A stretch of DNA of 64,000 nucleotides from Solwaraspora sp. WMMD791 (GCF_029581195.1 NZ_CP120737.1:124001-188000), one strand, 5' to 3'; counted from the first letter of the stretch, positions 46,878 to 55,573 are shown. A program made the numbers and translations. Notes: generated by a model from the sequence alone, not told the origin.

Positions 46878-47489
46878 ATGGCCATAAAACCCTCCTCCGC
46901 GAAGCGGATGACCGAGAATTCAGCGCCGGGTCACGCGCAGTACGAACCTGCCGACGACGCTGAGGGCGAGGCCGGGCCGAAAGGGGTACGCGTGGAACCG
47001 GAGTCGCACCCACACTCCAACGGGCACCACAGCGGCGCCGCCTCGGCGGTCGGCGTCGTGGACCGGCCGGGTCCGCAGGCCCCCCGTACGCCCACCGGCC
47101 TGCGCCACCGGGTCCGGGTCACCCTGGCGCTGATCCGGTCCAACCCGACCGGCCGGATCGCGTTGAAGGTCGGCGTCGGTGTCCTCGGGGCCCTCGTGGT
47201 GATCCTCGGCCTGCTGCTCATCCCGTTGCCCGGTCCGGGCTGGCTGATCGTCTTCGGCGGCCTGGCGATCTGGGGCGTCGAGTTCCACTGGGCGAAGCGC
47301 CTGCTCGCCTTCGCGCGCCGACACGTGCAACGGTGGACCAGATGGGCCGCCCGGCAGACCTGGCCGGTCCGGCTGGGCCTCGGTGGTGTCGGCCTGGTCT
47401 TCGTCGGTGTCGTGCTGGCGATCTCGCTGAAGGTCGGCCTCGGCATCGACGTGATCGCGAGCTTCCTGCGCTACCTCGCCACGAACTGA
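46878..47489 (+). CDS. PGPGW-motif transmembrane protein (TIGR02611-like)
   Basis: A 203-residue membrane protein. After a hydrophilic N-terminus (about 1-75) it has the segment VGVLGALVVILGLLLIPLPGPGWLIVFGGLAIW, with the PGPGW motif, then WAKRLLAFARRHVQRWTRWA and two final membrane spans. ATG 46878 has GAGGGG; ATGs at 46866 and 46908 are alternatives. Function unknown. It ends 59 bp before the tRNA gene, so is the last chromosomal gene before the element. Confidence 0.8.
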   Translation: MAIKPSSAKRMTENSAPGHAQYEPADDAEGEAGPKGVRVEPESHPHSNGHHSGAASAVGVVDRPGPQAPRTPTGLRHRVRVTLALIRSNPTGRIALKVGVGVLGALVVILGLLLIPLPGPGWLIVFGGLAIWGVEFHWAKRLLAFARRHVQRWTRWAARQTWPVRLGLGGVGLVFVGVVLAISLKVGLGIDVIASFLRYLATN

Positions 47490-47548
47490 CCCCCGCCACC
47501 CCGGATGTGCGCCAGGGCAGGACGATCAGGTACAGTCGTCCGCGCTGA

Positions 47549-47623
47549 GGGCGATTAGCTCAGCGGGAGAGCGCTTCGTTCACACCGAAGAGGTCACTGG
47601 TTCGATCCCAGTATCGCCCACCA
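47549..47623 (+). tRNA. tRNA-Val(CAC), AICE integration target
   Basis: 75 nt including encoded CCA. Acceptor GGGCGAT pairs with ATCGCCC; D-arm TAGCTCAGCGGGAGAG; anticodon loop TTCACAC with anticodon CAC on stem CTTCG/CGAAG; T-loop GGTTCGATCCC. A TACAGT -10-like hexamer lies about 14 nt upstream. The integrase gene begins 55 bp downstream on the opposite strand, so its 3' half is the likely attL core and the gene stays functional. Confidence 0.97.
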
Positions 47624-47633
47624 TCGATATAGC

Positions 47634-47668
47634 CAGCAGAGGCACCCCGGACCGGGGTGCCTCTGCTG
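47634..47668. terminator. 17-bp perfect hairpin between tRNA and integrase
   Basis: CAGCAGAGGCACCCCGG / CCGGGGTGCCTCTGCTG with a one-base centre (effective loop a few nt). It can end both the tRNA transcript and the opposing integrase transcript. Confidence 0.8.
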
Positions 47669-47677
47669 CTGACTGGC

Positions 47678-48898
47678 CTACTCCGGACCCTCAGCCGTCA
47701 GCGGATCGTCAGCGAACGCCTCTCGGATACGCTTGTCACGACCATCCGACTGATGGGTGTAGAGGTTCAAGGTCGTCGAGGGCTTCTCGTGGCCCATGAC
47801 CGCCTGGACGTCGTTGACGGGCACGCCGCGCGACACCAGCTCGGTCGCGTAGGAGTGCCGCAGGTCGTGAAAGCGCAATCCGCCTGGTGCCAGCTTCGCT
47901 ACGTGCGCAATGGCGTCCCGCTCAGTCGTAAACTCGGCGGTCCACTCGATGCCTTCGGAGTCGACCCACGTCGCACGCCACTTGAAGTGACCCATCCGGT
48001 CGATCCGTCCGAGTAGTCCGGCCCGGACCAAGGACGGACGCCAGACTCTCGCCCGGAACAGGGTCCGTCTGAGCGGACCTCCGGTGCTGTTTGTGAACAC
48101 CTCGCCGATCGGACCAGCCGGGAACGCCTCCCGATGTGCGCGGAGAATCTCCGTGGCGAACTCCGGCAGGGGGACGGCGCGGCGACCCGCACGCGACTTC
48201 GGGTAGGGCTTCACTGTCACCGATCCGGCAACTTCGACCGCGACGCGAACCACGCTCGCGGTTCCGGCATCGAGGTCTAAGCACTCCCACCGAAGTCCGG
48301 TGCACTCGCCCCAGCGAAGTCCGGTGCCGCCGGCCAGCGCGACCAGTGCGCGGTAACGATCCGGAACGGCAGGCAGGAGTCGGGCGACCAGATCGGCGCG
48401 CGAGATTATGCGCTCATCCATGTCCTTCTTCCTGCGGGGTGGCACCTTGACTCCCTCGCAGGGGTTGACGCCGATTAGCCGGTCACGGACGGCCGAACGC
48501 AGGATCGCCGAGGTCAGCCGGAAGCATTCCGCCACCGTGGCGGGGGAGCGTCTGCGTGCGACGTCGGACACCCATCCCTGTACGGCCGTGTAGTCGATGC
48601 TGCCGATCGGAACGTCTCGCCAGCGGGGCAGCACATGCGTGCGCAGGATCGAGATGTCTCGGGCCATCGTGGCCAACTCGCCGTTGCGCGCTTCCTGCCA
48701 CCTGTCGGCGTACTTGCCGAACCGGAGACGTCCGGCGTGTGGGTCGACGTAGGTCCCTCGGGTGATGGTGGATTCGGTGTCGGCGAGGAAGGACGCAGCG
48801 GCCTTCTTGGTCTTGAAGGTCTTGGCTTTCTGTTTGCCGGTGGCGTCGCGCCAGTTGGCGCGGTAGGTGCCTGCGGGTGTCTTGATGATGTGTCCCAC
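47678..48898 (-). CDS. int: Tyrosine site-specific integrase
   Basis: A 406-residue phage-type recombinase. The N-terminal arm-binding region (GTYRANWRDATGKQKAKTFKTKKAA) is followed by a SAM-like core-binding domain (about 60-150) and the catalytic domain with Arg195 (GTGLRWGECTG), His344/Arg347 (HDLRHSYATEL), His370 (MGHEKPSTT) and nucleophile Tyr380 (LNLYTH). An insert of about 20 residues (GRIDRMGHFKWRATWVDSEG) sits before the HxxR motif, as in some AICE integrases. It inserts the element into tRNA-Val. The xis gene is 30 bp upstream. Confidence 0.96.
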   Translation of the reverse strand: MGHIIKTPAGTYRANWRDATGKQKAKTFKTKKAAASFLADTESTITRGTYVDPHAGRLRFGKYADRWQEARNGELATMARDISILRTHVLPRWRDVPIGSIDYTAVQGWVSDVARRRSPATVAECFRLTSAILRSAVRDRLIGVNPCEGVKVPPRRKKDMDERIISRADLVARLLPAVPDRYRALVALAGGTGLRWGECTGLRWECLDLDAGTASVVRVAVEVAGSVTVKPYPKSRAGRRAVPLPEFATEILRAHREAFPAGPIGEVFTNSTGGPLRRTLFRARVWRPSLVRAGLLGRIDRMGHFKWRATWVDSEGIEWTAEFTTERDAIAHVAKLAPGGLRFHDLRHSYATELVSRGVPVNDVQAVMGHEKPSTTLNLYTHQSDGRDKRIREAFADDPLTAEGPE

Positions 48899-48928
48899 GG
48901 GTGGGTGGTCCTCCGGTTCTGGTCGGGG

Positions 48929-49171
48929 TCAGTGGTGGGTGTCGGTGGTGGGTTGGTTGAGCCAGTCGTGGAGTCGGCGCTTGGGGACGACCCACCGGCC
49001 GCCGAGTCGTACGGCGGGGATCTGGCCGGTTCGGGCGAGTCGGTAGGCGCTTCCTGGGGAGATCGCGAGCAGTCGTGCGGTTTCCTGGATGGTGTAGACG
49101 GCCGGGGGTTCCTGGTGGGGTTCGGCGGGGGTGACCGGTTGGCGGGGTGCGCGGAACGGGAGCACGGTCAT
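48929..49171 (-). CDS. xis: Excisionase (MerR-like HTH)
   Basis: An 80-residue basic protein with a MerR-like winged HTH: YTIQETARLLAISPGSAYRLARTGQIPAVRLGGRWVVPKRRLHDWL, the usual AICE Xis architecture. AAGGA lies about 10 nt before ATG 49171. It directs Int to excision and is cotranscribed with it. Confidence 0.9.
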   Translation of the reverse strand: MTVLPFRAPRQPVTPAEPHQEPPAVYTIQETARLLAISPGSAYRLARTGQIPAVRLGGRWVVPKRRLHDWLNQPTTDTHH

Positions 49172-49255
49172 GGGGTCGTGTTCCTTCCAGGGGTAGCGCT
49201 GGATTCGCTGAGGAGTCGGGTGGCGGTGGCGCACGGGCGTTCTGGTTCAGGAGGG

Positions 49256-49495
49256 CTGAAACATCTCCGCATCTCCGCATCTCCGCAAACATGGCTGTGA
49301 GCTGGGGAAACGGGTGCGGAGATCTCCCCAGTTGGTGGGGTGGGATCTCCGCAGTGGGGGGTTCATCTCCGCAGTTGGTTGCGGAGATGCGGAGATCGAC
49401 GGTGGTTGGTGGTGGTGTTCTCCGCAGGGTGTTTCCGCTGGTGGGTGCCTGTTTTCGCGGAGATGCGGAGATGCGGAGATGCGGAGATGTTTCAG
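49256..49495. repeat. Iteron/palindrome array (12 copies of GCGGAGAT) between rep and xis
   Basis: Three copies of ATCTCCGC (49263-49286), single copies at 49316 (direct), 49345 and 49365 (inverted), two direct at 49381 and four direct at 49457-49488. The outer arms, extended by CTGAAAC/GTTTCAG, are a 31-bp perfect inverted repeat (49256-49286 and 49465-49495). An inner palindrome CATCTCCGCA-GTTGGT-TGCGGAGATG sits in the middle. This fills the 345-bp gap with no gene. Candidate origin of replication or a control site; not proven. Confidence 0.85.
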
Positions 49496-49516
49496 CGGGT
49501 CTTCCAGGGCTGGCGG

Positions 49517-51079
49517 CTAGGGCTGGTGGTGTTCGACCCAGAACACGGCGCGGTCTCCCCGGTCGCTGCGGCCGGCGCGGATGACGTGGTGGCCGCGCCA
49601 GCGGCCGGCTTGTCCGGTGAGGAGTCGGCCGAGTTGCAGGGGGTTGGGGAGGCGTCCGCTGCTGGTGGTGATGAATTGGCCGTCCCAGTTGTCGATGGTT
49701 TCCCCGGCGGCGGTGTCGGGTTCGGCGTCGCGGCGCAGTTCGGCGGCGGTCATGGGCCGGCCGCCGTGGCGGTCGTGCCAGCAGGTGAGGAACGCGCGCC
49801 AGCGCGTTTCGTCTTCGTCGATGCCCCGGACTTCGCTGGCGTTGGTGAGGAAGCCGTCGATGCCGTGGTGGTGGAGGAACCCGCCGAGGGACTGTGCCCA
49901 GGGGGTGAACTGGCGCATGGTGACGCCGGTGATCCGGGGTGCTCCCTGGCTTGTCCAGTCGAGGACGAGGACCAGGAGGTGCCAGAGGACGGTGAGTTGG
50001 TTGGCGGGTGCGGTGATCCACTGGTCGAGGTGGGGGATGCCGAATCCGGACTGGTCGCGGAGTTCGGGTTGGGGCATGTCGGGGTCGAGGTGCACGCGGA
50101 CGGTGCGGGATGCCATGTCTCCGCCGACTTGCAGGTTGTTGCCGGTGGCCATCCATAGCCGGTCGTTGACGGTGGCGATGTTGCGGGACGCGCCTAGCTG
50201 CCGGTCGGACCAGACGCCGGTGGTGACGAGTTGGGCGAGTACGGCGGAGTCGATGACGGTGCCTTCGGCGAGGTTGTCCCAGATCACGACGCCGACCTGT
50301 TCGGCGAGTACGGCGGTGATGGACTTGCGCAACTCCTCGTCGGAGTAGGCCCACGGCATGATGCGCTGGCCGTAGAGCATGCCGGGGCCGGCGGTGAGGA
50401 TCGTCTTGCCGGATGAGGGCATGGTGGCGTCGATGAGGGCGAACGGCGTTAACGACCTGGTGAAGTGCCGCAGGATCGGGGTAGCGAGTAGGGCTACGTA
50501 GTTGGCGCGGTCGGCTGCCGATGACCAGGGGAAGTCTCGGAGGAACGCGCCGAGGAGGAATCGGCGGGCGTCGGCGACTTGGTCGGCGGTGGGGTGGTCG
50601 GGCACGGGCGGCAGGGTGACTTTCGCGGCGAGGTAGAGGCCGGTGGCGGGGTCGTAGCCGGGTTGCTGAAGGAGGGTGCCGTCACGTCGTAGGACGGGTG
50701 CGCCGATGATGCCGCGTAGTGGTGGGACGCCGGGCCAGGTCTTGCCGGCGAGGACGCTACCGAGGATGTCTCGGGGCGGGGTGGTCTCTTCTTCGTAGGG
50801 TTCGGGGTTTCCTCCGGCGTCTTTGCGGGTTTTGAGTCGGTAGACGTAGGCGTGTTCGGCGAGGGCGGCGGCGAGGCTGGCGGGTGTGAGGGTGCTGGCG
50901 GTGACGGGGAGGGGTGAGTCGTCGTCGGCGGCGGTGGTGATGCCGCCGGAGACGGCTTCCATGTGGACGAGGGACCCGGCGGACACGTAGGTGTCGGGCA
51001 GCAGCCCGTCGACCAGCGCGGTTTTGAGTACGCGGATGGTGTCGGGTCCGGAACCGACTTGGAGCCGGGTCGTGGTCAT
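49517..51079 (-). CDS. AICE replication ATPase/helicase-like protein
   Basis: A 520-residue protein next to the prim-pol gene. A P-loop-like ALIDATMPSSGKTIL (GKT near 220), VVIWDNLAEG (Walker-B-like) and RLWMATGNNLQVGGDMASRTVRVHLDPD (sensor-like, ending with an Arg pair) resemble plasmid/phage ATPases that unwind origins. The N-terminal 150 residues (LPVTASTLTPASLAAALAEHAYVYRL) look like a substrate domain. It shares the operon with prim-pol (34-bp gap). Precise family not named with certainty. Confidence 0.78.
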   Translation of the reverse strand: MTTTRLQVGSGPDTIRVLKTALVDGLLPDTYVSAGSLVHMEAVSGGITTAADDDSPLPVTASTLTPASLAAALAEHAYVYRLKTRKDAGGNPEPYEEETTPPRDILGSVLAGKTWPGVPPLRGIIGAPVLRRDGTLLQQPGYDPATGLYLAAKVTLPPVPDHPTADQVADARRFLLGAFLRDFPWSSAADRANYVALLATPILRHFTRSLTPFALIDATMPSSGKTILTAGPGMLYGQRIMPWAYSDEELRKSITAVLAEQVGVVIWDNLAEGTVIDSAVLAQLVTTGVWSDRQLGASRNIATVNDRLWMATGNNLQVGGDMASRTVRVHLDPDMPQPELRDQSGFGIPHLDQWITAPANQLTVLWHLLVLVLDWTSQGAPRITGVTMRQFTPWAQSLGGFLHHHGIDGFLTNASEVRGIDEDETRWRAFLTCWHDRHGGRPMTAAELRRDAEPDTAAGETIDNWDGQFITTSSGRLPNPLQLGRLLTGQAGRWRGHHVIRAGRSDRGDRAVFWVEHHQP

Positions 51080-51113
51080 ACGTGGTCCTCCGTTCTCGAC
51101 GGGGTGGGGTTGG

Positions 51114-52316
51114 TTAGGCGGCGACGGTGCGGGGTCGGTGTGCTCCGGCGCGTAGGCCGGAGGTGATGGTGCGGGCGATTTCTCGGTCGGTGAGTGGTGT
51201 GCGGCCGGGTAGGGATCGGGCGGCGGGTTCGAGTGCGGCGCGTACGTCGCTGTCGGTGAGTGCGCCTCCGGCGACGAGTTGGCCGAGGGCGACGGCGGAC
51301 AGGTAGAGGGCGTGGTTGCGTTGTCCTTCGGGTGCGGCGGTGAGGTGGTCGATCTGGTTGCGGATGGCGGCGGTGAGGTAGGCGGCGCGTCGGCCGCTGC
51401 CGAGGTCGACAGCGACGGGTTGCTGTGGCGGCAGCGGCACGGGTCGGAGTAGGCGGGTGAGCCAGTCGGGTAGTGGGGCGGGGTCGCAGTCCACGAGGAC
51501 CTGGTAGGGGCGGCCGGCGGCGGTGGAGCCGGCGGCGACGACGTAGCCGCCGTTGGCGCGGGTGTCGACCAGCCAACCGAGGCCGCCGCTGGTGTTCCGC
51601 AACGCGGGGCCGGCCGGGTGTTGGTAGTACAGGTGGGTACCGCCGCGCCCGGTCGACACGGCGTAGGTGGGCTCTATGCCGCCGCCGTGCTGGTCGGCGA
51701 GGGCGGTGAGCACGTCGAGCCCGGTGGTGTCCGGCCCCCATTGGTCGGGTGGGGTCTGGTCGGGTTTGCGGGTGTCGCAGTCGATGACGACCAGGCCGGA
51801 AGGCCCACAGGCGACGCCGACGCCGTAGGGGCGTTGTGTCCAGGCGCGGCGGATGCGGCCGGGGTCGGTGGTGGCGCGTTCCTGCCAGGTGACGTGCCGG
51901 CCGGCTGCCCGGCAGCGCGGGTCGGTGTGGTCGCAGCGGTCGGTGTCGTGGTCGGGGAACGCGGGCAGTTTGCTGTCGGGTCGCAGGGGGAAGACGTGCC
52001 AGCCGCGTGCGGCGTGGTCGAGCGCGGCGGCGAGCAGCTCGGGCATGGGCGTCTCCTCACGGGTCGGCGCGGCGGCCGGGGCCGAGGCACCGGCTGCGGC
52101 GGCGGGTGTGGGGTTGCGGCAGGCGTGGCACAGCGTCCGTCCGTGTGGGCCGTAGCGGACGGTGGGTGCGTGGCAGGCGGTGCAGGCGCCGACGACTTGT
52201 CCGGTGCCGACCCGGCCGGCGGTGACGGTCCAGCCGGCGGCTTCGTAGGCGGCCACGGCGGCCGGGGTGAGGGTCGGGGACTGTGACGCGCGGGGCCGGA
52301 CCATGCCGGCGGGCAT
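51114..52316 (-). CDS. Bifunctional DNA primase/polymerase (Prim-Pol), AICE replication initiator, with N-terminal zinc ribbon
   Basis: A 400-residue protein if started at ATG 52316, which overlaps the preceding stop (TGATG). Residues 1-90 carry a zinc ribbon (CTACHAPTVRYGPHGRTLCHAC). The Prim-Pol domain begins near residue 91: LDHAARGWHVFPLRPDSKLPAF, WTQRPYGVGVACGPSGLVVIDCDTR with the catalytic Asp pair, VSTGRGGTHLYY, and LVDTRANGGYVVAAGS. An internal ATG at 52046 with GAGGAGA would give 310 residues without the ribbon; both forms may be made. Prim-Pol initiators define one AICE replication class. Confidence 0.87.
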   Translation of the reverse strand: MPAGMVRPRASQSPTLTPAAVAAYEAAGWTVTAGRVGTGQVVGACTACHAPTVRYGPHGRTLCHACRNPTPAAAAGASAPAAAPTREETPMPELLAAALDHAARGWHVFPLRPDSKLPAFPDHDTDRCDHTDPRCRAAGRHVTWQERATTDPGRIRRAWTQRPYGVGVACGPSGLVVIDCDTRKPDQTPPDQWGPDTTGLDVLTALADQHGGGIEPTYAVSTGRGGTHLYYQHPAGPALRNTSGGLGWLVDTRANGGYVVAAGSTAAGRPYQVLVDCDPAPLPDWLTRLLRPVPLPPQQPVAVDLGSGRRAAYLTAAIRNQIDHLTAAPEGQRNHALYLSAVALGQLVAGGALTDSDVRAALEPAARSLPGRTPLTDREIARTITSGLRAGAHRPRTVAA

Positions 52317-52891
52317 CAGGCGGCCCGCCGGAACAGGTCGGCCTGGTCGTGGTGGCCGGCGGTGGGTGGGCAGTGTCCGCAGTAGGGGGCTGGCCGGGTG
52401 TGGTCGCAGCCGTCGCATGTGCCGTAGTCGCGCATCCGGTCGGCGAGGAGGTTGCCGCAGCGGCGGCACCGGTCGTGCCGGCCGGCGGCGGTCGGGTGTC
52501 CGCAGCCGGCAAGCGGCCGACCGGGCGGGCCGGTGGTGGCGGCGGTGGCGGGCTGGTGGGTGTCGGCGGCGGGTGGGGTGATCGCGGTTTCGGCGCACGT
52601 TTTGTGGCAGGGCTGCCGGTCGTAGGGGTCGGCCAGCATGGCGGGCTGTCGGCAGAGCCGGCAGGGCCGGGGCGGGTCGAGGACGGTGGCGTGTCGCCAG
52701 TCGAGCAGCGACGCGACGCCGGTCCACACGTCGATGACGTGGGCAACCACGTCACCGCGTCTGCGGAGCCCGGCGACCAGGTGTCCGGCGCCATCCGGGC
52801 CGTCGATGACCAGCCGCCCGGCGGGGTCGCGGTCGATGACGACCCCGGCCCGCCGGGCAGCGGCCAGGAGTTCAACCGCCGGTGCTGGCAT
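52316..52891 (-). CDS. Cysteine-rich protein with TubC-N-like start and zinc ribbons
   Basis: A 191-residue protein. PAVELLAAARRAGVVIDRDPAGRLVIDGPDG is a small domain common in actinophage and AICE proteins; four CxxC pairs follow (CRLCRQPAML; CHKTCAE; RCRRCGNLLADRM; CDGCDHTRPAPYCGHC). Possibly a DNA/RNA-binding accessory of replication. It overlaps the gene upstream by 20 bp and the prim-pol start by 1 bp. Confidence 0.65.
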   Translation of the reverse strand: MPAPAVELLAAARRAGVVIDRDPAGRLVIDGPDGAGHLVAGLRRRGDVVAHVIDVWTGVASLLDWRHATVLDPPRPCRLCRQPAMLADPYDRQPCHKTCAETAITPPAADTHQPATAATTGPPGRPLAGCGHPTAAGRHDRCRRCGNLLADRMRDYGTCDGCDHTRPAPYCGHCPPTAGHHDQADLFRRAA

Positions 52892-53255
52892 CGCCGTCGC
52901 CCTGGTCGTCGTGGTCGTCCTCGGGCCAGCAGACGGGGCAGAGGACAGCGTCGCGGTGGGCGGCCCAGGAGATGGTGACCTGGGGGAACACGGTCGCGCG
53001 GGTGGCGGGTTCGTCGCCGCAGTTGTTGTCGGTGAGGCAGGCCGGACACAGCCGGGCGCGTTTCGTGGTGGCCGGCTCCCCTGTGACGGGGTTCGTGTCA
53101 CCGATCGGGATCTCGACCAGCGCGGTGACGATCCGGTGGACGGTCACACCGGGCCGGAACGCGCCGATGGTGCAGACCGACCAGCCGCCGCCGCCCTGGC
53201 GGGCCATGCCGGCCGGGATCGGCCGGCCGCTGCTGGTCGTGGTCGTGGTGGTCAT
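52872..53255 (-). CDS. Hypothetical zinc-binding protein
   Basis: A 127-residue protein with two CxxC pairs (LCPACLTDNNC; LCPVCWPEDDHDDQGDGD) and an acidic C-terminus. Not recognised. It overlaps the following gene by 20 bp, so is in the same operon. Confidence 0.55.
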   Translation of the reverse strand: MTTTTTTSSGRPIPAGMARQGGGGWSVCTIGAFRPGVTVHRIVTALVEIPIGDTNPVTGEPATTKRARLCPACLTDNNCGDEPATRATVFPQVTISWAAHRDAVLCPVCWPEDDHDDQGDGDASTGG

Positions 53256-53275
53256 CAGGGATCTCCAAACGGGTG

Positions 53276-54790
53276 TCACAGACGGGTCGGGGTGGGGTCG
53301 AGGTGTTCGCCGGTGATGGACTCGACCAGGGCGGCGATGAGGTCGCGGGCGGCGGGTGGGGTGACGGCGTTGCCGAGTTGCCGGACGCGTTCGCGTTTGT
53401 TGCCGAGGACCTGGTAGCTGGTGTCGAACGCCATGGCGGCCTGGATCTCGTGGGGTTCGAGCATCCGGAAGGTGCAGTCGTCGACGGTGATCTCGGCGCT
53501 GACGAGGGCGTTGCGGTCGACGGTGGTGATGGTGCCGGCGGGCTGATTCACGGGTCGGGCCGCGCCGTTGCTGTAGTAGGGCACCAACAGGTGATCGAAG
53601 CGGATCAGGGACTGCACCGACGACGCGGTCTGCGTGCGTAGCGGCTCGGTGGTGGGGGTGGACATCTGGCCCTGGTCGCCGCGTGCGGTCATGTTCCGCA
53701 TGACGAGGGCGTGATGGTTGCCGGCGGCGGTGACGGTGTCCAGCGGCGCGACGGCGGCGGGTTTGGCGGTGTTGTTGGCCCGCATCGGCACGACCAGGGC
53801 TTCGGCGTCTCCGGTGGCGCCGACCATGGCGTGGTTCGACCCGTCGGCGACGATGGTCGCCAGCGGCTGGTCAACGGCGACGGTCCGGGGCCGGTCGGAG
53901 CGCAACAGGGTGAGGAACGGCGGCGTCGCGTACCGTTTCAGGCCGGCTTCGATGCGGGCGACGGTCTTCGCGGCGAGGGGCCGCGTCCGGTCGCCGATGC
54001 GTTCACCGGGCAGTGTCCAGTCGATCGCGGCGGCGGCCGGCAGCACCCTCGGGTGTAGTTCGGTGTGGCAGCGGGGGGTCGGGCAGCGGTAGACGTACTG
54101 CTGCCGGTAGCAGCCCCACGGCGAGTCCGGGCGTTTCCACGCCTGCACCGCGCGGACGGTGCGGTCACAGTGGGGACACCACGCCTGGGGGCGGGTCCAC
54201 CGGTCAAGGTCGGGGCAGCGGTCACCGTCCAGGTGTCCGAGGCCGTACCAGCGGTTGCGGGACTGGGGTGCACCGTCGCCCATGGCCTGGGCGAACATCG
54301 AGTTGAGGTAGACGAAGTGCAGGCAGTAGCCGGCGTGGCGTAGCGCGGTGACCCAGGCGTCGTAGTACATCCACTGCCGGACGTCGACGACGTTCTCGAC
54401 GACGAACGCCCGGTACGGCCTGCCCCGGAGCTTCATCGCCTCGACGAACCGGCAGACGTCCCACATGGTCGCCCGTGACCGTTCGGCGGCGTCGTCGGGC
54501 AACCCGGGGTCGAACAGGTCGGGTTGCCGGTCGGCGCGGCGTGCGCCTCTGGCCTGGGAGTGGTTGGTGCACTCCGGGGAGGCCCACAGGATGTCGGTGG
54601 CCGGGTAGCGGCGCGGGTCGGTCTGGGAGATGTCGGCGCAGTCGTGGTCGGCGTCGGGATGGTTGGTGTTGTGCGTGTCGACGGCCAGCCGCCAGTGGTT
54701 GGCGGCCATACGCACACGCACACCGGGAACCTGGACCGCGCCGGAGCTGGAGCCACCGGCACCGCAGAACAGGTCGGTGATCGTCAGCAT
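53276..54790 (-). CDS. DNA (cytosine-5) methyltransferase with variant SPEC motif
   Basis: A 504-residue C5 methyltransferase. Motif I DLFCGAGGSSSG (6-17), motif VI Glu132-Asn133-Val134, motif VIII QSRNR (176-180), and motif X GNAVTPPAARDL near the C-terminus are clear. The motif IV Pro-Cys of most family members is WASPECTNHSQARG: Pro72-Glu73-Cys74. Residues about 200-245 hold four Cys and a His (CPHCDRTV ... CPTPRCH), a probable zinc insertion. The target-recognition region lies between VIII and IX. No restriction partner is next to it, so it may mask the element from host restriction. Confidence 0.88.
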   Translation of the reverse strand: MLTITDLFCGAGGSSSGAVQVPGVRVRMAANHWRLAVDTHNTNHPDADHDCADISQTDPRRYPATDILWASPECTNHSQARGARRADRQPDLFDPGLPDDAAERSRATMWDVCRFVEAMKLRGRPYRAFVVENVVDVRQWMYYDAWVTALRHAGYCLHFVYLNSMFAQAMGDGAPQSRNRWYGLGHLDGDRCPDLDRWTRPQAWCPHCDRTVRAVQAWKRPDSPWGCYRQQYVYRCPTPRCHTELHPRVLPAAAAIDWTLPGERIGDRTRPLAAKTVARIEAGLKRYATPPFLTLLRSDRPRTVAVDQPLATIVADGSNHAMVGATGDAEALVVPMRANNTAKPAAVAPLDTVTAAGNHHALVMRNMTARGDQGQMSTPTTEPLRTQTASSVQSLIRFDHLLVPYYSNGAARPVNQPAGTITTVDRNALVSAEITVDDCTFRMLEPHEIQAAMAFDTSYQVLGNKRERVRQLGNAVTPPAARDLIAALVESITGEHLDPTPTRL

Positions 54791-54793
54791 CGG

Positions 54794-55099
54794 TCAGCCC
54801 TTCGTCGACGCGGCGTGCCTCGGGTGGGGCCGGGCCAGCGCGGCGGCGCGGCCGACCATGGTGCGGGTGTCGGCGAGCAGCCCGGCCAGCTGCCGCCGGG
54901 CGGCGGGGTTGCTGTCCGCGAGGGGCACGCTCAGCGTGACGTCGGCGTGTTCCCGGCCGCTGGCGGACTTGACGCGGGTCAGGACCGCGACGCCACCGCC
55001 GTCGAGGTGGATCGTCAGCGACGGGGCGCGGTGCTCGGCGAGGTTGCACCGGTGGTCGCGGGCGCACCAGTCGGTGTGCGGCGTTGCCCGGCGCTTCAC
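54794..55099 (-). CDS. Hypothetical AICE protein
   Basis: A 101-residue protein (GTG start, AAGGTGG site) with WCARDHRCNLAEHRAPSLTIHLDGGGVAVLTRV, perhaps binding nucleic acid or zinc. It ends 3 bp before the methyltransferase start. Not recognised. Confidence 0.55.
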   Translation of the reverse strand: MKRRATPHTDWCARDHRCNLAEHRAPSLTIHLDGGGVAVLTRVKSASGREHADVTLSVPLADSNPAARRQLAGLLADTRTMVGRAAALARPHPRHAASTKG

Positions 55100-55257
55100 C
55101 GGGCCACCTTCACGGGCTGGTGCCAGAAAGCGGCCGGGCAGCCGCCGGACATGGTGGCGTCGCGCCACTGCGCGGCGACGTTCTGGCGGGTGATCGTGGC
55201 GGCGCAGTGCCGGCAGGTCGACGTCTGCGGTGGTGGTGTGTTGCTGGTCGTGGTCAT
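55096..55257 (-). CDS. 53-residue zinc-ribbon protein
   Basis: MTTTSNTPPPQTSTCRHCAATI, then a Cys near the end (SGGCPAAFW). ATG overlaps the stop of the upstream membrane gene and its stop overlaps the next GTG, so translation is coupled on both sides. Too short for a family. Confidence 0.55.
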   Translation of the reverse strand: MTTTSNTPPPQTSTCRHCAATITRQNVAAQWRDATMSGGCPAAFWHQPVKVAR

Positions 55258-55526
55258 CGGGTTCCCTTGTCGTGGAGAGCGCGGAGGTAGTTGAGGACGC
55301 GGCGGCCGGGTCGGATGGTGCGGCCGTCGCCGTCGCAGCGGCGGCAGAGCCGGAAGTGCCGGCCGAGGGGTGAGGGGCGGCGGCCGGTGCCGTGGCAGCG
55401 GCGGCAGTGCCCGAACGGGTAGAGCCAGCACAGCAGCCCGTAACCGACGGTGACGGCGGCGAGGGTCAGCACGAGTAGGCCGATGTGGATGGTGGTGGTG
55501 GTCGCGGTCGCGGCGAGGGTGGGCAC
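55254..55526 (-). CDS. Membrane protein with DnaJ-like CxxCxGxG zinc motifs
   Basis: A 90-residue protein: an N-terminal membrane segment (IHIGLLVLTLAAVTVGYGLLCW) and two half zinc motifs (CRRCHGTG, CRRCDGDG) as in DnaJ zinc fingers. The GTG start has GGAGG. Probably an inner-membrane protein with its zinc centre in the cytoplasm; a transfer role is possible as it lies after ftsK. Confidence 0.6.
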   Translation of the reverse strand: MPTLAATATTTTIHIGLLVLTLAAVTVGYGLLCWLYPFGHCRRCHGTGRRPSPLGRHFRLCRRCDGDGRTIRPGRRVLNYLRALHDKGTR

Positions 55527-55573
55527 CGGGCAGCCTCCGGGGCGGGTTTTCGGGTATCAGGGCTGGTGGGGGC

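Noticed and set aside
49256-49495. CRISPR-like repeats
   Set aside because: Units are 8 bp, mostly without unique spacers, and no cas genes are present.
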